DNA of 64,000 nt from NCBI RefSeq assembly GCF_031179285.1, contig NZ_JAPSHY010000016.1:17160-81159 (forward strand), written 5' to 3'. Below the pieces are notes generated by a model. That model was given only the letters and a program-made list of their open reading frames with translations. It was not told where the DNA came from and did not search any database. Each line of letters begins with the position of its first letter. The stretch's first letter is position 1. A program made the translations under genes and the position numbers. This document shows positions 25,766 to 35,843 of the stretch, piece after piece. The DNA is from Microbacterium sp. GTDB lineage: Bacteria > Actinomycetota > Actinomycetes > Actinomycetales > Microbacteriaceae.

Positions 25766-27940
25766 ATGAAGAAAAGAGCGATGGCGCGTCGCCCGCTGGC
25801 ATTGACTGCCGCAGCGACGATCGCCCTTGGGGGGCTCTTCTTCGGAAGCCCGGCCTACGCCGAGGAAACCGGAGACCAGCCGGTCGAGCAGACCACTGAG
25901 CCGACCGCGGAGCCGACGCCGACGGCCGAGGCCACGGAGCAGCCTGCGGCGCCCGTGGCAGAGGAGACGCCCGCTGAGGACGCTCCGCCCGCAGCGATCG
26001 TCGAGGCCGCCGAGGCAGCGGAGGAAGAGGGCGTTGCGATCGTCGCTTTCGGCGTCAACGCGGCAGGCGAAGATGTGGTGGTCGTCACGGCTGAGAGCAC
26101 CGACGCTGCCGAGGGTGACGCGGCGGTCAAGGCGTTCGCCGACAGCGCGAACCTCGATGACGCCAACGTCGTCACGGTCGCGAGCGCCCCTGTCGCTTTC
26201 GCGGAGGGCGAGGTCGTCGGTGGCCAGGGCTACATCGGTCTCGTCGGCCAGAACGCCTACGCCTGCTCCATCGGGTTCAGCGCCTTCGCACCCGACGGCT
26301 CGCCCGCACTGCTGAGCGCCGGGCACTGCGCCTACGACCAGAACAACGCGAAGGTCAACGACACCACGCTGACGATCCCGAACCAGGAGCCTGCCGTCGG
26401 TGGCCCCGGATACGAGGTTCCGGCCGTGCCGATCCTTCTCGGCGAGTTCGGCTTCGCGCAGTTCGGCAGCACCGGCAACGCGCCCGGCAGCGACGGCGAC
26501 GTGAACGCCACCGACATCTCTGTGATCGACATCAATGAGCTCGGCGGCTTCTCCCTGCTGCCCGAGGTCACCGACTGGAGCACTGCAGGCGCCGGCCTCG
26601 GCTCGCTCGCCGACGGCACCATCTCGGTCAAGGGTGTCGGCTCGCCGGTCGCGGGCAACGTCTCGAAGAGCGGCCGTACCACCGGTTTCACCACCGGCAC
26701 GATCGACGGCAATGATGTGCTCGATGGCTGGGCGCAGATCGAAGATCGCTGGGTCCGCGGCTTCTCCAGCAACACGATCGCGGCCCCGGGCGACTCCGGT
26801 GGCTCTGTCATCCAGGGCAACACCGCCGTCGGCGTGATCAGCGGCGGCACGGAGGACGGTCCCGGCGGCGAGCAGTGGACCTGGGCGACCTCCCTCGTTC
26901 ACGCCCTGCCGAAGATCAGCGGCTACGAGGTCGCTCTCGACCTCGACGCGCCCGTCGTCACCAGCCCCGCACCGGGTTCGACCGTCGTCATTGGCTCGAC
27001 GATCACGGGCACCGCGCCCGGCGCGGAGCTCGTCGAGGTCACCGGTGTCGGCGCGCCGTTCGAGGTTCCCGTCTCCAACGGCACCTTCTCGTTCGCGGCT
27101 CCCGGCGCACCCGGTGACTACAGCTACACGCTGACCTCGGTCAACGGTTTCAGCACCTCGGAGTCCACTTCCTATGCGCTGACTGTCGAGCTGGCGCCGA
27201 CCCCGGCCCCAGTGTTCACCTCGCCCGCCAGCGGTTCGACCGTGACCGAGACCGTCACGTCGATCAGCGGCACCGGCGTCCCGGCGGCATCCGTCGTCGT
27301 GACGATCGACGGTGTCGACTACCCCGCGACGGTCGACGGCTCGGGCAACTGGACCGTCACGGGCCTCGAGCTCACGTACGGCACCCACACCGTCAGCGCG
27401 GTGCAGACCGCGAATGACGACACGTCGGATGCAGCCGAGTCGACGTTCGGCGTCGTCCCGGTCGCCCCGGCCGTGACCTCGGTGGCCGACGGTGCCGAGT
27501 TCGCGCACGACGCGGGTCCGTCGACCCTGTCGGGCACGGGCATCGACGACTCCACGATCACCGTGCGACTGGACGGCGCTGAGCCGACCTCGACCCAGGG
27601 TGCAGCGCTGGCTGCCGTCAGCGGCACGTTCACCGCCAGCGTTGTCGGCGGTGTGTGGACCGTGGACTTCGGCGCGGCTCTCGAGCCGGGCACCTACTCG
27701 GTCTCGGCGACTCAGACCATCGACGGTGTCGCTTCGGCACCGACCACCCTCACCTTCCGCGTCCTGGCCGCTCCGGCGCCCGGTGGCGGCGGCGGTGCAG
27801 GCGACCCGGGTGACGGCAACCTCGCCGAGACCGGTGTCGACATGCTCGGCCCGATCAGCGCGTCGGCCGGCGCTCTCATCCTGCTCGCAGGTGGCATCAC
27901 CCTGATGGCGATGCGTCGTCGCACGCTGATGGAGAGCTGA
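25766..27940 (+). CDS. Cell-wall-anchored trypsin-like serine protease
   Basis: A 724-residue secreted protein. It has a signal peptide ending AYA, an acidic Pro/Thr/Glu-rich propeptide and an S1 (streptogrisin-like) catalytic domain. The triad is His187 in LLSAGHCAYD, an Asp in DISVIDIN (residues 250-255) and Ser344 in APGDSGGSVIQG. Three immunoglobulin-like modules follow (SPAPGSTVVIGSTITGTAPG; FTSPASGSTVTETVTSISGT; TSVADGAEFAHDAGPSTLSG). The C-terminus is LAETG, a hydrophobic helix and MRRRT, a class E-type sortase signal. A GAGGA ribosome site lies about ten bases before the ATG. It probably processes surface proteins or digests external protein. Confidence 0.88.
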   Translation: MKKRAMARRPLALTAAATIALGGLFFGSPAYAEETGDQPVEQTTEPTAEPTPTAEATEQPAAPVAEETPAEDAPPAAIVEAAEAAEEEGVAIVAFGVNAAGEDVVVVTAESTDAAEGDAAVKAFADSANLDDANVVTVASAPVAFAEGEVVGGQGYIGLVGQNAYACSIGFSAFAPDGSPALLSAGHCAYDQNNAKVNDTTLTIPNQEPAVGGPGYEVPAVPILLGEFGFAQFGSTGNAPGSDGDVNATDISVIDINELGGFSLLPEVTDWSTAGAGLGSLADGTISVKGVGSPVAGNVSKSGRTTGFTTGTIDGNDVLDGWAQIEDRWVRGFSSNTIAAPGDSGGSVIQGNTAVGVISGGTEDGPGGEQWTWATSLVHALPKISGYEVALDLDAPVVTSPAPGSTVVIGSTITGTAPGAELVEVTGVGAPFEVPVSNGTFSFAAPGAPGDYSYTLTSVNGFSTSESTSYALTVELAPTPAPVFTSPASGSTVTETVTSISGTGVPAASVVVTIDGVDYPATVDGSGNWTVTGLELTYGTHTVSAVQTANDDTSDAAESTFGVVPVAPAVTSVADGAEFAHDAGPSTLSGTGIDDSTITVRLDGAEPTSTQGAALAAVSGTFTASVVGGVWTVDFGAALEPGTYSVSATQTIDGVASAPTTLTFRVLAAPAPGGGGGAGDPGDGNLAETGVDMLGPISASAGALILLAGGITLMAMRRRTLMES

Positions 27941-27951
27941 CACTGATACAT

Positions 27952-27994
27952 CGAAAGAGCCGGGTGCCCGTTCGTCGGGTACCCGGCTCTTTCG
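27952..27994. terminator. Strong bidirectional terminator
   Basis: Nineteen-base arms (CGAAAGAGCCGGGTGCCCG and its complement with one G-T pair) around a TTCGT loop. A-rich and T-rich ends serve both the protease gene and the convergent mannonate dehydratase gene. Confidence 0.9.
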
Positions 27995-28022
27995 CGTTGT
28001 CAGCGGCTCATCGGTCTGTTGC

Positions 28023-29261
28023 TCACCAGTCGTGGACGGTGCCGTCGAGCAGGCGGTTGTAGGGCAGGTAGGCCTGCTCGTAGGGGTACTTGCCGGCCTC
28101 GTCGACGTTGAGCTCGACGCCGAGCCCGGGCTTGTCGCTCGGGTGCAGGTAACCGTCGGTCCAGGTGAACGACTGCTCGAACACCTGATTCGTCCGCTCG
28201 CCGTGTTGCATGTACTCCTGGATGCCGAAGTTGTGGATCGCGAGACCAAGGTGCATCGCGGCTGCCATCCCGACCGGTGAGATGTCGGTCGGCCCGTGCA
28301 TACCCGACTTGATCTGGTACATCGCGGCGTAGTCGAGGGTCTTCTTCAGCGCGGTGATGCCGCCCATATGGGTGACAGCCCCGCGCACGTAGTCGATGAG
28401 CTGGTCGCGGATGATGTCCTTGAAGTCCCACACCGTGTTGAAGATCTCGCCGATCGCCAGCGGTGTGGTCGTGTGCTGGCGTACGAGGCGCAGCGCCTCC
28501 TGGTTCTCGGCCGGCGTGCAGTCCTCCAGCCAGAACAGGTCGTACGGCTCGAGATCCTTGCCGAGCCGCGCGGCCTGGATCGGCGTCATCCGGTGGTGGC
28601 CGTCGTGGAGCAGCGGGATGTCGGGGCCGAACTCGTTGCGCACCGCTTCGAAGACACCGGGAAGGTGGTTGAGGTACGCACGGGTGTCCCAGTCCTCCTC
28701 GACCGGCTTCGCACCGCGTCGCGCCGGCTCGTGGTCGTAGCGGACCGTCGCGTCGCCGACGTCGGCGCCTTGCGCGGCGATGCCGTAGATCGCCTTGAGC
28801 GTCGGCACCCCGGTCTGCACCCGGATGGCCTTGTATCCCCGCGCCTGATGGGCGCGGATCGAGTCGAACAGCTCCGGCAGTTCCTTGCCCGACGCGTGCC
28901 CGTACGCCATGAGCCCGGTGCGTGATGCGCCGCCGAGCAGCTGGTACACCGGCATCCCGGCCTGCTTGCCCTTGATGTCCCACAGCGCCATGTCGACGGC
29001 GGCGATCGCAGCCATGGTGACGGGACCGCGCCGCCAGTAGGCGCTCCGATACAGAAACTGCCAGGTGTCTTCGATGCGCGATTCGTCGACGCCGATGAGC
29101 AGCGGCACCACGTGCTCGCGCAGATACGCCACGACGGCGAGCTCGCGCCCGTTCAGCGTCGCATCGCCGAGCCCCGTCACGCCGTCTGCGGTCGTGATCT
29201 TCAGCGTGACGAAGTTCCGGTCGGGGCTGGTGACGATCACCTCTGCCTTGTCGATGGCCAT
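28023..29261 (-). CDS. manD: D-mannonate dehydratase, enolase superfamily
   Basis: A 412-residue enolase-superfamily enzyme very close in pattern to ManD. It shows [57 protein letters not shown] and [16 protein letters not shown]. Metal ligands are in [20 protein letters not shown] and [10 protein letters not shown], and there is a His in [12 protein letters not shown]. The C-terminus is also ManD-like. It dehydrates D-mannonate to 2-keto-3-deoxygluconate in hexuronate breakdown; some ManD members also accept gluconate poorly. ATG 29261 has AGGAG six bases before it. The divergent FCD-type GntR gene is its probable regulator. Confidence 0.88.
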   Translation of the reverse strand: MAIDKAEVIVTSPDRNFVTLKITTADGVTGLGDATLNGRELAVVAYLREHVVPLLIGVDESRIEDTWQFLYRSAYWRRGPVTMAAIAAVDMALWDIKGKQAGMPVYQLLGGASRTGLMAYGHASGKELPELFDSIRAHQARGYKAIRVQTGVPTLKAIYGIAAQGADVGDATVRYDHEPARRGAKPVEEDWDTRAYLNHLPGVFEAVRNEFGPDIPLLHDGHHRMTPIQAARLGKDLEPYDLFWLEDCTPAENQEALRLVRQHTTTPLAIGEIFNTVWDFKDIIRDQLIDYVRGAVTHMGGITALKKTLDYAAMYQIKSGMHGPTDISPVGMAAAMHLGLAIHNFGIQEYMQHGERTNQVFEQSFTWTDGYLHPSDKPGLGVELNVDEAGKYPYEQAYLPYNRLLDGTVHDW

Positions 29262-29325
29262 GGCGGCTCCTGAGGAGGTCGAGCGGCGGGATGCCGCGGA
29301 ATCAGCGGGACGAGGGCCATCCAAT

Positions 29326-29341
29326 CACTGCCATACCAGTG
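29326..29341. promoter_or_regulatory. Putative operator between manD and GntR gene
   Basis: Inverted repeat CACTG-CCATAC-CAGTG midway between the divergent starts. The centre TGCCATACCA recalls the TGGT...ACCA sites of FadR-subfamily regulators but is imperfect. Confidence 0.35.
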
Positions 29342-29362
29342 ACGTCAAGCTATCGTGACCGT

Positions 29363-30058
29363 ATGCCCGAGCCCGTCCGCCCCTCTGCGCGGTCACTGGC
29401 GTACGGGCGCATCCGCGACGACGTCATCCGAGGGGTGTTCGCCCCCGGTGCCCTGCTGTCTGAGAACGAGCTCGCCACATCGCTCGGTCTCAGCAGGCAA
29501 CCCGTTCGTGAAGCCCTCCTCCTCATCGCCCAGGAGGGTCTCGTCGAGGTGCGGCCGCAGAGCGGCACCTATGTGACCCACATCGACCCGGGCCGCGTGC
29601 GTGAGGCGCAGTTCATCCGCGAGGCGATCGAGCTCGCATCGCTCGCGGCCTGCGAGGCCCCGTCGGATCGGGACGAGCGGATGCTGCGCGACCTCATCGC
29701 CGCACAACGCAGTGCCCGTGACCGCAACGCCTTCTATCCGCTCGACGAGGATTTCCACCGCGCCCTGCTCGGCCTCGCGGGGCATGCGAACGCGTGGGCG
29801 GCGGTCAACGCCGCGAAGGGGCACCTGGATCGCGCCCGCTATGTCGGCATGAGTGCGACGCGGGGCGTGCAGGACTACGTCGACGATCACGAACGCGTGG
29901 TCGACGCGCTCGCCGCGGGCGATGCGGATGCTGCTGCCGCCGCGCTCCGCGAACACCTGCGGTTCGTCTTCGATGACCTCGAGGCGGTCAGATCCCAGCA
30001 TCCCGAGCTCTTCGACGCGGTCACACCGTCTCGGAGCGGCCGCGCGTCCCGACGCTGA
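29363..30058 (+). CDS. GntR-family regulator, FadR/FCD type
   Basis: A 231-residue regulator with a winged helix (ENELATSLGLSRQPVREALLLIAQEGLVEV, about residues 30-65). An all-helical FCD domain follows, with metal-ligand Asp/His residues in DEDFHRALL, DDHERVVDAL and REHLRFVF. Regulators of this type sense uronates and other organic acids. Divergence from mannonate dehydratase and the following 6-phosphogluconate dehydrogenase gene suggest hexuronate or gluconate control (inference). The frame remains open upstream of ATG 29363, but that part is not domain-like. Confidence 0.88.
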   Translation: MPEPVRPSARSLAYGRIRDDVIRGVFAPGALLSENELATSLGLSRQPVREALLLIAQEGLVEVRPQSGTYVTHIDPGRVREAQFIREAIELASLAACEAPSDRDERMLRDLIAAQRSARDRNAFYPLDEDFHRALLGLAGHANAWAAVNAAKGHLDRARYVGMSATRGVQDYVDDHERVVDALAAGDADAAAAALREHLRFVFDDLEAVRSQHPELFDAVTPSRSGRASRR

Positions 30059-30096
30059 TCCGTCCGCCGGCCTGTCATTCGCCTGCCGGGCATTGA

Positions 30097-30136
30097 GGGC
30101 CGGGCGGCACAGTGTCAGGATGAAGCCGCCCGGCCC
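30097..30136 (+). terminator. Hairpin after the GntR gene
   Basis: Perfect 12-base arms GGGCCGGGCGGC / GCCGCCCGGCCC with a 16-base loop, 38 bases after the GntR stop and before the 6PGDH ribosome-binding site. No T-run follows, so it may attenuate rather than fully stop transcription. Confidence 0.5.
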
Positions 30137-30169
30137 CATTCGGGGCGGGGACGACAGGAAGGCGTGGCG

Positions 30170-31225
30170 ATGCAGCTGGCGATGATCGGACTCGGACGAA
30201 TGGGCGCGAACATCGTGCGCCGCCTCATGCGCGACGGCCACGACTGCGTCGTCTACGACCGCAGCACGGAGGCGGTCTCCGCGCTGGTCGCGGAGGGAGC
30301 GACGGGTGTCGGCAGCGTGAGCGAACTCGCTGCCGCGCTCGAGGGGCCACGGGTGGTCTGGCTGATGGTTCCCGCCGGCATCACCGGCGCCGTGGTCGAC
30401 GAGGTCGCAGCCGTGCTCGAGCCCGGCGACATCATCATCGACGGCGGCAACTCGAACTACCGCGACGACGTCCGACGCGCGGCGGCGCTGCGCGAGCGAG
30501 GGCTGGAATTCGTCGATGTGGGTACGAGCGGCGGCGTCTTCGGTCTCGACCGCGGGTACTGCTTGATGGTCGGCGGATCGGATGCCGCCGTGCAGCACAT
30601 CGAACCGATCCTGCGCACGGTCGCTCCGGGCGTGGGCGAGATCGAGCGCACCCCGGGGCGCGAGGGCGAGCTGGCTCCCGAGGAGGAGGGGTTCCTGCAC
30701 TGTGGTCCGTCGGGCGCCGGGCACTTCGTGAAGATGGTGCACAACGGCATCGAGTACGGGATCATGGCGGCCCTCGCCGAGGGGTTGAATCTACTGCAGA
30801 ATGCGGATGCCGGTGTGCGCGAGGCGGAGCACTCGGCTGAGGTGGCTCCTCTCGAAGAGCCCGAGTTCTACCAGTTCCCCATCAACACCGCGAAGGTCGC
30901 CGAGCTGTGGCGGCGAGGATCGGTGATCTCGTCGTGGCTGCTCGATCTCACGGCAGCGGCGTTGAACGATAACCCGACCCTCGACGGCCTGGCCGGTCGC
31001 GTGTCGGACTCTGGCGAGGGCCGGTGGACCGTGAAGGCGGCCGTCGACGTCGGCGTACCGGTGCCGGTACTCGCGGCGTCGTTGTTCGAGCGGTTCGCCT
31101 CGCGCGGCGAGGACCACTTCGCCAACCAGGTGCTCTCTGCCATGCGCCTGCAGTTCGGTGGCCATCAGGAGTTGCCCGCGGGCGATGTGTTCGAGGCTGG
31201 AGCACGCAAGTCCGAAGCGGGTTGA
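30170..31225 (+). CDS. gnd: 6-phosphogluconate dehydrogenase, decarboxylating (GndA type)
   Basis: A 351-residue enzyme with MIGLGRMGANIVRRL at the N-terminus (NAD(P) site), IIIDGGNSNYRDDV, VDVGTSGGVFGLDRGYCLMVGG and GAGHFVKMVHNGIEYGIM with the catalytic Lys and Asn. It oxidatively decarboxylates 6-phosphogluconate to ribulose 5-phosphate. It is longer than the usual ~300-residue short form, with an acidic insertion just before the GAGHFVKM motif. ATG 30170 is preferred because GGAAGG lies seven bases before it; GTG 30164 has no room for one. It fits with gluconate/hexuronate genes in this window. Confidence 0.88.
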   Translation: MQLAMIGLGRMGANIVRRLMRDGHDCVVYDRSTEAVSALVAEGATGVGSVSELAAALEGPRVVWLMVPAGITGAVVDEVAAVLEPGDIIIDGGNSNYRDDVRRAAALRERGLEFVDVGTSGGVFGLDRGYCLMVGGSDAAVQHIEPILRTVAPGVGEIERTPGREGELAPEEEGFLHCGPSGAGHFVKMVHNGIEYGIMAALAEGLNLLQNADAGVREAEHSAEVAPLEEPEFYQFPINTAKVAELWRRGSVISSWLLDLTAAALNDNPTLDGLAGRVSDSGEGRWTVKAAVDVGVPVPVLAASLFERFASRGEDHFANQVLSAMRLQFGGHQELPAGDVFEAGARKSEAG

Positions 31226-31378
31226 GCGCGGCTCAGAACGAATCTGGAAGTTTTCTGAACAATCGCTATGTGTGCAGCGACAACTTCCGGTTATATGTGA
31301 TGTGGGGGGATCGTTCAGGTTGAACGCGTGCCCCTTGTTGCCGCTACCAGGAGGTAGTGGGGGAGATGGAGGGGTAAC

Positions 31379-34300
31379 GTGCCATTATTTGTCGCGTCGA
31401 AAAGTACGCTCGACCATGAAAGTCCCGGACGTCGAAATCTGATTCGATCCGCTCGGGCAATCGCAGCCGCGGTGGCTTCAGCGGCGATCGTGCTTGCTGG
31501 CTCGACGGTGCCGGCAGCAGCCGCCCCGCAGTCGGTGCATGAGATCACCGCGAACTGGGCCGGCGACCCCGTGCCGACAGAGGCACCGTACGGCCAGCCT
31601 GTGACGGCGGAGTTCCACGTGAACACCAACGACAACGGTGACCCGTACACGAATGAGCCGGTCGAGAACGTCCGCGCCACGCTCACCGTCGGCAACGGAG
31701 CCTTCACGAGCATTCCGCAGGTCTGCAAGACCAGCGATGTGACGCCCGTGTCATCCATCTCCGACGACAGCACAACACTTCTCTGCAACCTCGGAACCAT
31801 CACCGAGGGCACCGCGACGGTCATTCAGGCGCCGGTGCGCGCCACATCCACGGTCGGCGGCAATCTGACCGTCGTCGGTACCGCCACCTCCGATTCGGCA
31901 GTCGCCGAGGCCGGCCCGGCAGACCCGGGCCCGCTGCCCATCACCTACGTCCACGGCATGGATTTGTCGCTTGTCCAGGCTCCCGGCCAGGGCGCTCAAG
32001 GCTTCACGCAGGAGAGCCGTCTGGGTGGTGACCGCCCGTTCCTCCAGATGAACTACTCGCTCATCCTTGACGCGGGCAGCCGCCCCGGTCCGGAGAGCTA
32101 CTCCTTCCCCGTCACGGTCAGCGCGAACGTCGCCGGCGCGACGAATGGACTCGCCTGGGAGGACTGCGTGCCGGTCAGCACCGCGTCGCGATCCACCGGA
32201 CAGCCGTTCTCCGACCCAGCCGAGGAAGATCGCACGAACTTCCCCACCTGTGGCGTGAGCGGTGCGGGCACGACGTACACCGTGTCGCTCTCCGACCTGG
32301 ACTACACCCTCGTGAATGCCCCGGTCAACGACAGCATGGGTCAGCCGCTTCCCGGCAACGGTGTGTACATCGCGTCAGGCACCGTGCAGTTCAGCATCCC
32401 CACGGCGGTCACCGCGATCACCACCTACACATTCACCGCGGCTCCCGGCGCGTTCGTGTTCGACGACGGTGTATCGGAACCCGATTCCGACGCCGCCAAC
32501 AACGTCTCGAGCGCGACGCTCACCCCGCCCGGGGGATTCAGCAACCACTGGACGGGAGCTCCCGCAGCGTCTCGGACCGCATGGGACGCGAATCTCTGGG
32601 TGAGCCCCGGCACGAGCCAGGACGCGGTCATGCCGCAGCCGGGTCTGACGAACGAGAACTGGGAAGAACAAGCCGCGAACGGCACCATCGAGCCGATCGC
32701 TCTCTACCACCAGGCCAACAGCCAGGTGTGGAACGGCTATCAGGGTCCCGGTGGCGATCAGATGGCCGGTGTCTGCACGATGAACCAGAACCCCGCGTTC
32801 ATCCCGACATCCTTCGAGGGTGGCGGCTGGAACGGAGGCGGTCTCGAAGGGTACGAGAACTACGAGTCCGCTCGCTTCTTCTACACCACACAGGCGATCG
32901 ACACGAAGACCGAGACATGCGGTCAGGTGGCACCGAGCGCGATGTGGGTCGAGGTAGTACCGCCGGCCGGCGATTCTCTCACCGACCCGCGCATCGAGAG
33001 CGACATCCTCATGGATCTCCCCGCCGGTGTGACGGCCGTGAAGATGACGTGGAACCCGGCCGTGGATCAGTCGGTGACGACCTTCCTCCGGGCATTCGGC
33101 TATATCGACCCGGCCGCCCCGACCTCGGGTGAGGGTTGGACCGTTGGTGCCTTCAACGCACCGTACGACGTCGGTGCAGCCTGGCCCGGGTATCCCACCC
33201 TGAACAACTGGATCAACCTCAGCACGATAGACGGGGGGACGGTGATCCCAGGCAGCACCTATGGCCCGAACACCAATGGTTCCCGAGACGCATATCGTCT
33301 TCAGGGCGCACAGGGTCTGATCGAGAAGGTCGCCTCCGACACCACGGCGCAGCCCGGTGTTCCGGTGACCTACACGCTCCGCGCGCAGGCGCAGAACCTC
33401 ATCACCAGCCCGCCGCCGGCGACGTTCGAGGTCGTGGACACCCTTCCGGAAGGAATGGTGTACGTGGCAGGTTCCGGCGAGCCGGCCCCGACGAGCGTGA
33501 GCCCCGATGGGCGCACGATCACCTGGACCTTCGCGAACGTGGCGCCGAACGTCTTCCAGACCATTGGCTACCAGGCTCAGCGCCCGGCAGACAGTGTCAT
33601 TCCGCCGGGAACGCGCCTCACGAACACTGCAGTCATCAACACGGTCGGTGACAACCGGCCGCCGGGGACTCCTGGTCGATCCGCCAGCGCCACGGTCACC
33701 GTGCCGAGCGCGTCGGCGACGATCTTCGGCAAGGCAGCGGAAGCGAATGTGCTCTCCTTCGAGGGCGATACCTCGGCGTGGGTGCTCACGATCAACTCGC
33801 AGGATCCGGTCGAGAACGGATTCACCGACACGATCGACATCCTTCCGGCGGTCGGCGACGGCCGCGGGACCAACATCGACGGCACATACACCGTGACCGG
33901 TGTCGATGCGGTTGCGGGCTCGACGGTGTACTACACCGACGCGCCGATGGAGTCGCTGTCCTTCGATCCGCGTGATCCCTCCAACGGAGGAACGCCCGGC
34001 TCGGTCGACGGCAACACCGTGGATTGGTCCACGACCGAGATCGACAACCCGACCGGCATCCGCGTGATCGGGCCGGCGCTTGCGCCGGGGGCATCGCAGA
34101 CGATCCGCATCGAGTTCGAGACGCCCGCCGGCAGCAGCTGCGAAGCTCCCGCCGAGGGTGACAGCAAGCCGGGGCAGATCATGGTCAACTCGGCAGGGTC
34201 CTTCGCTGGCCACACCGCGCTGCCGATGCTCTCGTCGGCGGTCACCGAGATCGGCAGCTGCTACGCCGCCAACCTGAAGAAGTACATTCAGGATGCGGAC

Positions 34301-35668
34301 GGCGAGTGGCGCGACGCGAACACGACGGCCGACTTCCCGACGTTCAAGGTCGGCGACACCATCCGGTACCGGATCGTCGTCGAGAACATCGGGCAGGGCA
34401 CGCTGACGAACCTCGAGGTCACGGATGACCTGCAGCCGGAGCTCGGATCGTTCACGGTCGAGTCGCTGGCTCGCGGTGAGAGCGAGACCCACGAGTTCGA
34501 GATCGTCGCGGATGCCGCGATGGGCGAGAACGTGGTCAACACGGCTTGCGGTACGGCGGATGTTCCGCCGGACCCCGAGCTGCCGGCGACCATCAACTGC
34601 GATCCTGCAGGATTCGTTCTCGACGGCGAGCCGACGCACGTGAAGTCGCTCCTCTCGGCGACGCCGATCGGCGATGGTCAGTGGGAGCTCGTCTACGGGA
34701 TCGACGTCACCAACGATTCGGGTCTGTCGACGATGTACAACCTCGACGACACGCTGCACTTCACCGACCAGGCCGAGATCGCCTCGGCCACGGTGACGGA
34801 TTCGCCGGCCGACGTGACGCTCGCCGACCCCGCGTGGGACGGTGAGGAAAACGTGCGCATCGCGACGAACGTGCCGCTGGCCGGCAACGACGACGATGGA
34901 TACGCGCCTCATCACTACGAGGTGACCGTGGTCGCCGATGTGCCCCTGCAGCTCGAGGGCGCAGGATCCGGCGAGGATGACCCGACGCAGTGCGGGGTTG
35001 ACGGTGATGACGCGGACCGCGCGTTCAACAACGTCTCGACCCTGACCGACGCGGCGGGCGACACCGAGGACGACCAGGCATGTGCCGGGCTCCCCTCGAT
35101 CGCACTCTCCAAGTCGATCGTCGGCGAGCCTGTCGAGGGCCCGAACAACCGGTGGACGGTCACGTACGAGATCGTCGTCACGAACGAGGGTGCGGTCGCA
35201 GGCGACTACCAGGTCACCGACCGCCTGCGCTACGGTGCCGGTCTCGAGGTGACGGCCGCTTCGGTGACCCAGTCGCCTGAGGGCGTCACCCTCTCGCCGG
35301 ACTGGACGGGCGAGGGCGCCGACGGCGCGGCGGAGAACGTGGTCGCCGACGGCGCACTGGATGCCGGCGTCACGCATGTGTACCGCGTGCAGGTGCGCTC
35401 GACGCTCGACACCGCAGCGGCGAACGCATCGACGTTCGCATGCCCGGCCCCTGGCTCCGTTCAGGCGGGCGGATTCGCGAACACGGCCGGGGTGGGTCAC
35501 AACGACCTCACCGGTGCCGCAGGTGCGTGTGCCGCACCGGAGACGCCGCTTGCCCAGACCGGTGGCATGATCAACGCCGGACTCATCGGCACCGCGGTCG
35601 TGTTGCTCCTCGTCGGAGGCGGATTCGTCCTCTTCCTCCGGCGCCGCGCGACGGTGACGGTCGAGTAG
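31379..35668 (+). CDS. Large sortase-anchored surface protein with DUF11-like modules
   Basis: A 1429-residue exported protein. The start is GTG, with GGAGGGG four bases before it. An N-terminal signal follows (RAIAAAVASAAIVLAGSTVPAAAA), then a large Ala/Thr/Pro-rich region and several DUF11/TIGR01451-like beta modules (GVPVTYTLRAQAQN near residue 660; FKVGDTIRYRIVVENIG near 990). Two modules carry the DGxW..VYxIxVTN signature shared with the 2561-residue protein (about residues 1087 and 1237). The end is LAQTG, a hydrophobic helix and RRRATVTVE, a sortase signal. It probably forms a stalk or adhesin on the cell wall. Confidence 0.85.
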   Translation: MPLFVASKSTLDHESPGRRNLIRSARAIAAAVASAAIVLAGSTVPAAAAPQSVHEITANWAGDPVPTEAPYGQPVTAEFHVNTNDNGDPYTNEPVENVRATLTVGNGAFTSIPQVCKTSDVTPVSSISDDSTTLLCNLGTITEGTATVIQAPVRATSTVGGNLTVVGTATSDSAVAEAGPADPGPLPITYVHGMDLSLVQAPGQGAQGFTQESRLGGDRPFLQMNYSLILDAGSRPGPESYSFPVTVSANVAGATNGLAWEDCVPVSTASRSTGQPFSDPAEEDRTNFPTCGVSGAGTTYTVSLSDLDYTLVNAPVNDSMGQPLPGNGVYIASGTVQFSIPTAVTAITTYTFTAAPGAFVFDDGVSEPDSDAANNVSSATLTPPGGFSNHWTGAPAASRTAWDANLWVSPGTSQDAVMPQPGLTNENWEEQAANGTIEPIALYHQANSQVWNGYQGPGGDQMAGVCTMNQNPAFIPTSFEGGGWNGGGLEGYENYESARFFYTTQAIDTKTETCGQVAPSAMWVEVVPPAGDSLTDPRIESDILMDLPAGVTAVKMTWNPAVDQSVTTFLRAFGYIDPAAPTSGEGWTVGAFNAPYDVGAAWPGYPTLNNWINLSTIDGGTVIPGSTYGPNTNGSRDAYRLQGAQGLIEKVASDTTAQPGVPVTYTLRAQAQNLITSPPPATFEVVDTLPEGMVYVAGSGEPAPTSVSPDGRTITWTFANVAPNVFQTIGYQAQRPADSVIPPGTRLTNTAVINTVGDNRPPGTPGRSASATVTVPSASATIFGKAAEANVLSFEGDTSAWVLTINSQDPVENGFTDTIDILPAVGDGRGTNIDGTYTVTGVDAVAGSTVYYTDAPMESLSFDPRDPSNGGTPGSVDGNTVDWSTTEIDNPTGIRVIGPALAPGASQTIRIEFETPAGSSCEAPAEGDSKPGQIMVNSAGSFAGHTALPMLSSAVTEIGSCYAANLKKYIQDADGEWRDANTTADFPTFKVGDTIRYRIVVENIGQGTLTNLEVTDDLQPELGSFTVESLARGESETHEFEIVADAAMGENVVNTACGTADVPPDPELPATINCDPAGFVLDGEPTHVKSLLSATPIGDGQWELVYGIDVTNDSGLSTMYNLDDTLHFTDQAEIASATVTDSPADVTLADPAWDGEENVRIATNVPLAGNDDDGYAPHHYEVTVVADVPLQLEGAGSGEDDPTQCGVDGDDADRAFNNVSTLTDAAGDTEDDQACAGLPSIALSKSIVGEPVEGPNNRWTVTYEIVVTNEGAVAGDYQVTDRLRYGAGLEVTAASVTQSPEGVTLSPDWTGEGADGAAENVVADGALDAGVTHVYRVQVRSTLDTAAANASTFACPAPGSVQAGGFANTAGVGHNDLTGAAGACAAPETPLAQTGGMINAGLIGTAVVLLLVGGGFVLFLRRRATVTVE

Positions 35669-35731
35669 GACTCCGATCCCGGCCGCGCTCGAACCTCTCC
35701 TTCGAGCTTCGGCCGGGGCCGGACCCGTGGT

Positions 35732-35768
35732 GAAGTCCGGGCAGATCCAGTGGATCTGCCCGGACTTC
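35732..35768. terminator. Bidirectional terminator
   Basis: Perfect 18-base arms (GAAGTCCGGGCAGATCCA and its complement) with essentially no loop beyond CAGTG at the tip, between the surface-protein gene and the convergent DksA-like gene. Confidence 0.9.
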
Positions 35769-35843
35769 GCTGTTCAGGGTGCCGGGTGCCCGCCGGTCGA
35801 GTGATGCGGGCGTCTTCATGCTGCGGCGATCGGGTGGATGCGG

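Noticed and set aside
25619..28249. Long open frame on the minus strand opposite the protease gene
   Set aside because: It runs antisense through a gene with clear protease motifs and has Arg/Gly-rich low-complexity content typical of GC-rich shadow frames.
31246..31288. GGAAGTT...AACTTCC inverted repeat upstream of the 1429-residue protein, vaguely like sequence upstream of the giant protein
   Set aside because: The similarity between the two upstream regions is too weak to claim a shared regulatory site.
32375..35500. Thousand-codon minus-strand frame opposite the 1429-residue surface protein
   Set aside because: Composition is dominated by Arg, Asp, His and Val without motifs; the plus-strand frame has signal peptide, modules and sortase signal.
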